From Ascidia mentula (lineage: Eukaryota > Chordata > Ascidiacea > Phlebobranchia > Ascidiidae), in the NCBI GenBank assembly GCA_947561715.1, contig OX387202.1:14025001-14089000 (forward strand): a stretch of DNA of 64,000 nucleotides. The letters are read 5' to 3'. The notes beneath the pieces are model-generated. The model was not told the DNA's origin, did no database searches, and was given only the letters and a program-made list of their open reading frames with translations. The position numbers were made by a program, and so were the translations under genes. Positions 59,320 to 64,000 of this stretch are shown piece after piece (positions within the stretch are counted from its first letter, which is position 1; each line of letters starts with the position of its first letter).

Positions 59320-61904
59320 ATTACTTTACACCTACAGCAGATAGTACCAAATGTACTTCTGTCACAAACGTTGTGAATAATTTGTTTAAATCTATGTTTC
59401 CTAACAAATGAACTATCGTAACTCCCTCGTGGTCACAAATAAAATGCTTACAAACACACTAGCCTATAGCTATTTAGTCCTGTCATCCTCCTTTAGTATG
59501 CATGTTGACTGTAATAGGTATCTATGCCAAACTTTTGGGCGAATTGTTTCAATACAATCGAAATTCAATTCCTCATAGAAATGTATCATGTCACCGACTC
59601 CCACCCAACATCAAAATCAACTATTGGAAACACGTTGATTAAATATGATAAGAAGTTTCTTTCCACTGCTTGCTTCAGGCTTTATTCAAACTGATTGCAT
59701 TACGCTTATTGTTTCGCTTTCAGTTAATGTATTTTGCTTCAAATCGTTTCGCTTTTCATGCTGTTGTCAAGAAACATGCTTATTCTTCCCTGGCATCAGT
59801 GGTGCTGGCGGTAAGGATTTAAAGATTCCTGCAGCAAAATGTGCGTACTTTGAAAATGAAGGGTTTTCACAATTCATGTTTTGTACACAATGACGTTAAT
59901 AGCGCCGAACACACAATAACCGTCCATATGTCAACATTCTGCGCGACAAAGCAACCAAAAAAAAAACAGTCACCCCTTTGTGCGTAAAAAGGCAGACCAT
60001 ACAGAACTGGTGATACACAAAGAAAATGAAGAAACACAGTTGGTAAGAGTTACAACAAAATAATACAAAAGGTGACAATGCATGGCGGCATAAATGCTGG
60101 GCCGACAGATATTTCTGCGTGGGCGAGGACGGGTGGGAAGAAAGTTAACATTTCGACTTCATTTGTTATTTAAACGATAGGTATCTCGGTTCTTGAAAAA
60201 GCGAACGGACGGCGAAAGAAGTCGCCCATGCTTAACCCTGCCGGCTTCGTCTTAAATTTGATTGGTGACCTTTATAAAAGTGTATGGGCACTGTATGGCA
60301 TGTGAAACTTTTTTTTTTTCGTCAATGCCCATAATCACCTAGCGCAACAGCATCTGGTTCCCTACACTGAATTTCCCGTGTGTTGCCTTTGTTTTAATAT
60401 TATTCCTGCGCATAGTGACCCTTCACTACATCCTATGTCCTGTGAGTCGCTGTTGTGATGTTTTTAACGGTAAAAATTCCATGCTGCATCAACGATGCAA
60501 TTTCACTTCCAGTAATGAGTTGGTGCGGATCAATTGAAGTTTCCTCGTGACGACTGACTTTACAGGCACGAATTGAAGCGAGAGACTCATCACAACCAAA
60601 GATCCCACTGATTCGACGTTCGGTGGGAGGCAGTTCGTCCAGTATATCAATCTGCAACCTTTCCCTGGGCCCCTTTTTGCTTGTGAGACTGCGCTCTTTA
60701 AATGAAGGTCGGACAATGAAAACGTTCTAACATGACACGTTTTCCCATATGGCCTTTGTGATTATGGTCAAGTAAAGACTGTAAGATTTCTTTCCAGTAT
60801 TGTAGCAAAACCAGGTTATCACTTTTTGTGTCACATCGGGATTCGAACCCTGGTAATTCTTGATTAGCTTTTGTATTTGGCATTTGTGTGTCAGTCGCCT
60901 TGCCTGTTGTTGCCAATTGACGAGATTAACTCGGTTATCAATTAAACTTATCGATGTTGTCACGGCAAAAAATGGAAGAAATTTAACGAAAATATGAAAA
61001 CCTTTAGTAGTTAAAGATCATAAAAGTTTATTGCAATTATGCTTTGGTATTTATCAATTTGGGTGTTTTTTTTGTGTTTCGCATACAGTTTTGGTTGTCC
61101 CTGACAGATTGTAATTATTACAGCATTTTTACCACACAACGATTTGAACCCATGGTATTCTACATATGAATCCCGATCATGATGTCTCTGAAGCACCATG
61201 ACAGGTTGAAGAAACACAATCCGATTTACACTTTTTCTCAAAACTGTCGAAATGTATGTCTAGTGACACCTAGCGGAAACATAAAACACTCGAAACTAAC
61301 CACAGTATAGCGTTTGATGAAAAACTAAACATCGGTCAATTGCACGACCTATATATCTAGAAAACCAGGATATATTGGGTTCAAATCCCGATGTGGTCAA
61401 TAAAATCGTTACTCATCGTAATGTTTGAGACATATCAAGCGTTGGATTATAAATGTAACTTGCTACCGAATCGAACAAAAGTACAACAAGTATGTACAAC
61501 GTTTAACACAGAGCTAGATTCTACAAACACAAATTTTCTCAAAACTTTAAGTTCAACTACGAGAAAACAGTTTAAGCGTAACTTAGTCAATAAGGTATCC
61601 AATAATAGTATTGACTGTCAAATAATTCATTGCGAAACGTATAGGAGAGCCTGAAATGCAGCGAAGACAGCCCAATAATTTTGAATGTAAAACAACAGCA
61701 GACGTGGATTATGGCTTTGGTATTTTAAAACTCTGTCCAGTGCTTAACAAATTTACTACGATTTTTAAACCGTTTAGTTTGTATGTGTATATATGCAATT
61801 TGCTGCACAACGTAACCAAAAAGACATTAGTCCATCTTCATCCCTAGCACAACCTACGTCGTAGTTGTACTACGGCCTGGAGATATTCCATAAAATTGCG
61901 TAGC
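59320..61904. other. Spacer between R4 and R5
   Basis: Upstream region of R4, then array spacer block (59580-60125), the third 677-bp-type block (60297-60955), a composite SINE (60830-61215) and the unit's 3' flank of R5 (61230-61880). No intact gene seen. Confidence 0.6.
60830..61215 (-). repeat. Composite SINE (tRNA-like, LINE-derived tail, tRNA-like)
   Basis: Same order as at 48580-48990, with B boxes near 60838-60850 and 61138-61150 on the minus strand and the shared LINE-like tail between them. Confidence 0.6.
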
Positions 61905-63875
61905 TCATAAAGCTGCAGTAGACAGCCACACTGCAATCCAGAAGACGATCTTGTCCTTAAGAGACTCTTTCACATTGTACCGAAAAATCAGTCCCATGGT
62001 TAGTCCTGCTATTGCTCCACCCACCTGGCCCGCGACTGATAAACGCAATAGTGAAAGTTGGCTGTCTTCGAAAACTGTAAATGAATATTTTACATGTGAT
62101 TGACACACGGTCAGTTTGAATCAAGTTATATGACACACTGCAAAAGTAATGCTTGACAATTGACAAAAATTGTTTCCAGAATTATCACGTGACTGATGTA
62201 GGATTGCTTTATAGTTTTAGTTTAACGAACCGTATAATTGCCATGCAGGCAGGCTCGTTTATAAGTATAAGTTAAACTCAAATACCACTTACAAAGTAGG
62301 ATAACATCCAACAGATACGATATGCCGGCGTTACCGTCCTGTAAAAATTAATATATAGGAAGTTAGCCCGCAGCCAGTAAATATATAACAAAAACGGAAA
62401 AAGATGCAACTAATTGAGAGCGTTTGGAACATGTCAAAATCAACCTCTCTTTGTTGCTTGTTTGTGTCGTGAATGTATACGAACTATGTTGCTTAGTGTT
62501 ATCCATGGGCCGCACAAGATAACACAGGCAGCACAAGACAAAGTCCAGTTCTGGTTTCTGTACATTTTAAACACTATTATCCAATCTTGAACGGTTATCG
62601 GGTCACATATCGTTACTGCGCACGTATTTAGGCTCTTCGCGGATACAGTTTGGTGTTTCATGCACTTGACAAACACTTAAACCCATGCAGTAAGTTAAAA
62701 AACAATAAAGGCTTTAACTTAGGTACTTGCCATAAAACAACAGTATAAGAAAAAACGAACAAATTTGGGGTCTTCATTTTTGAAACACCGTTGTCATTTA
62801 TCAGTATTTCGTACGCTTATGCAGTCTATCCTCACCCCAGTAACATAGATGATGTGAAAAGCAACAAGAGCGTTTCCTCCTCCTTTGGCACCCACTTGTA
62901 TCTGATAGGGATCGTACACTGAACTGGCAAGAGATCCAGTAACGCATAACATGTCCTGATGTCCTGGATCGATCTGCATAAATTCAAGTGCGACGCATCG
63001 TAAGTAAGACCTAATGAAAAAGGCCATTCTTAACTAATAAAAACAAAAATTGCTGTGAGGGGGTATTCCATGCAAGTGACTATACCGAAGTAAAAATTCG
63101 TGACTTAATCAAAACTCACCTCCAAGTACACCCGACATATAAGTGGTTGCGACGCGCAATACGCCGTGAGACCTCTCTTGGGGTATTCCGCACAAAAGTT
63201 GAATTAAAACGTTACAAACAATGTGGTAGAGTCTGTCACATACAAAAACACATGGTCGTTGCTTCATGAAGAAAGTGTTTTACCGTATTATGGCGTCAGT
63301 TGCCAAATAAACTCAACACCTTACCCTCCATGGAGGAGCATGTATGTGATAAACCTTCAGGCCTCTTGTCGTTTAGATGGGTCGAATGCGAGAGGGCTTT
63401 CAAATACTTTTTGGTGATGATCGGTCCACTCACCAAGCGTGGCAACATAGTAGATGTAAACGATTAACTGCAATGTGAACAATTCTATGCGTGACTTTAC
63501 ACAAGATTAGGTTATTTTTAATCCCATTTTATGACAATACGTAGTTTTCGGACTTGCAGGCAAAGAATTTGCACATATATCTTATGTAAATGAGTTGAAT
63601 GTCTTTTGTGTGTTGCGCCGTCAGTGATTTTGCATTAAATTGAAATTACACCAATAAACGTTGCAGCAATTACAATACTCTTGCGACCGCACTGCTCGCC
63701 AGCGCATCAAAGTGTTCATTGCCTCTATGAAAGAGCGTTGTTTGTTGCTCGCTCTTTCCGCGTTCTTTTCAATACAAGATTATTATTTTTCTGAATAACA
63801 AGAAAGTGTTGTTACCTCAGCCAAAATGACGAGGGATATGAACCACAGATGATGCTTAGTGATGATGTCAGGCAT
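61905..63875 (-). pseudogene. Rhomboid R5, broken copy lacking catalytic Ser and His
   Basis: Exons recognisable at 63875-63816, 63467-63325, 63232-63120, about 62936-62836, 62352-62296 region, and about 62081-61905. Lesions: Trp of EAWRFITYML is a TGA stop (63357-63359), and the acceptor before the fourth exon reads TG instead of AG. The active site is also gone: GAKGG replaces GASGG, and GQVGGAIAG replaces HVGGAIAG, while the oxyanion Asn survives (HIVCN). Most of the rest is still open, so inactivation is not very old. Confidence 0.78.
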
Positions 63876-64000
63876 ATTACTTTTCACTTACAGAGGAGAG
63901 TGGCAGAAGAAATTCCACCACAAACACGTATTTTTTTCCACATGAATTCAAGAACACATTTGCAAAACCATGACAGTTATAAGTGATTTTATTTTGTTGT
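63876..64000. other. Upstream flank of R5
   Basis: Matches the flank upstream of R2 (51661-51730 and 51790-51830), i.e. the array unit continues. No further gene seen before the window ends. Confidence 0.5.

Noticed and set aside
1-64000. CRISPR arrays, bacterial operons, riboswitches, rRNA genes
   Set aside because: Repeats seen are SINEs, foldbacks, LRR units and gene duplications; nothing has regular repeat-spacer structure or prokaryotic signals.

Overview
The window is animal nuclear DNA: AT-rich, with many short GT-AG exons, dispersed tRNA-derived SINEs and tandem gene families. The compact intron-rich genes and the repeat style fit an ascidian tunicate such as Ciona; this is inference, because no species-diagnostic locus was recognised. 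There are no bacterial operons and no CRISPR array.

Layout. (1) 117-6483 (+): the last 15 exons of a CFAP74-like axonemal gene whose 5' end lies outside the window. (2) 7636-23132 (+): four tandem cytosolic sulfotransferase genes, all with seven exons and identical intron phases. Copies 1 and 2 form one pair, with a CFAP74 gene fragment carried between them (about 10.83-11.40 kb). Copies 3 and 4 are a recent head-to-tail duplication of a 4.7-kb unit whose breakpoints can be read directly. (3) 24977-29013 (+) and 29834-37009 (-): two convergent paralogous genes for single-pass membrane proteins with LRRs, a Thr/Pro-rich stalk, one Ig-like domain, a TM segment and a short tail ending in DYL. 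Both have ten exons with the same phases. Exon 3 of the minus-strand gene is longer by exactly ten 72-bp LRR units. (4) 40067-64000 (-): a tandem array of rhomboid (RHBDL-type) intramembrane protease genes. R1 and R4 look intact. R2 and R5 are broken, R3 is 5'-truncated, and two exon-3 relics lie between R1 and R2. The spacers hold duplicated non-coding blocks, SINEs, a LINE fragment and hAT transposon remains.

The most unusual signal is a palindromic (foldback) element family whose arms carry hammerhead ribozymes. The copies inside intron 4 of sulfotransferase genes 3 and 4 contain a complete type I hammerhead: CTGATGA core, GAAA, three helices and a GTA cleavage triplet. A related element at 55.5 kb carries the same fold in both terminal arms on opposite strands, and several decayed relatives occur elsewhere.

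Exon boundaries were read by eye from GT/AG sites, phase continuity and agreement between paralogues; no alignment or folding program was run.
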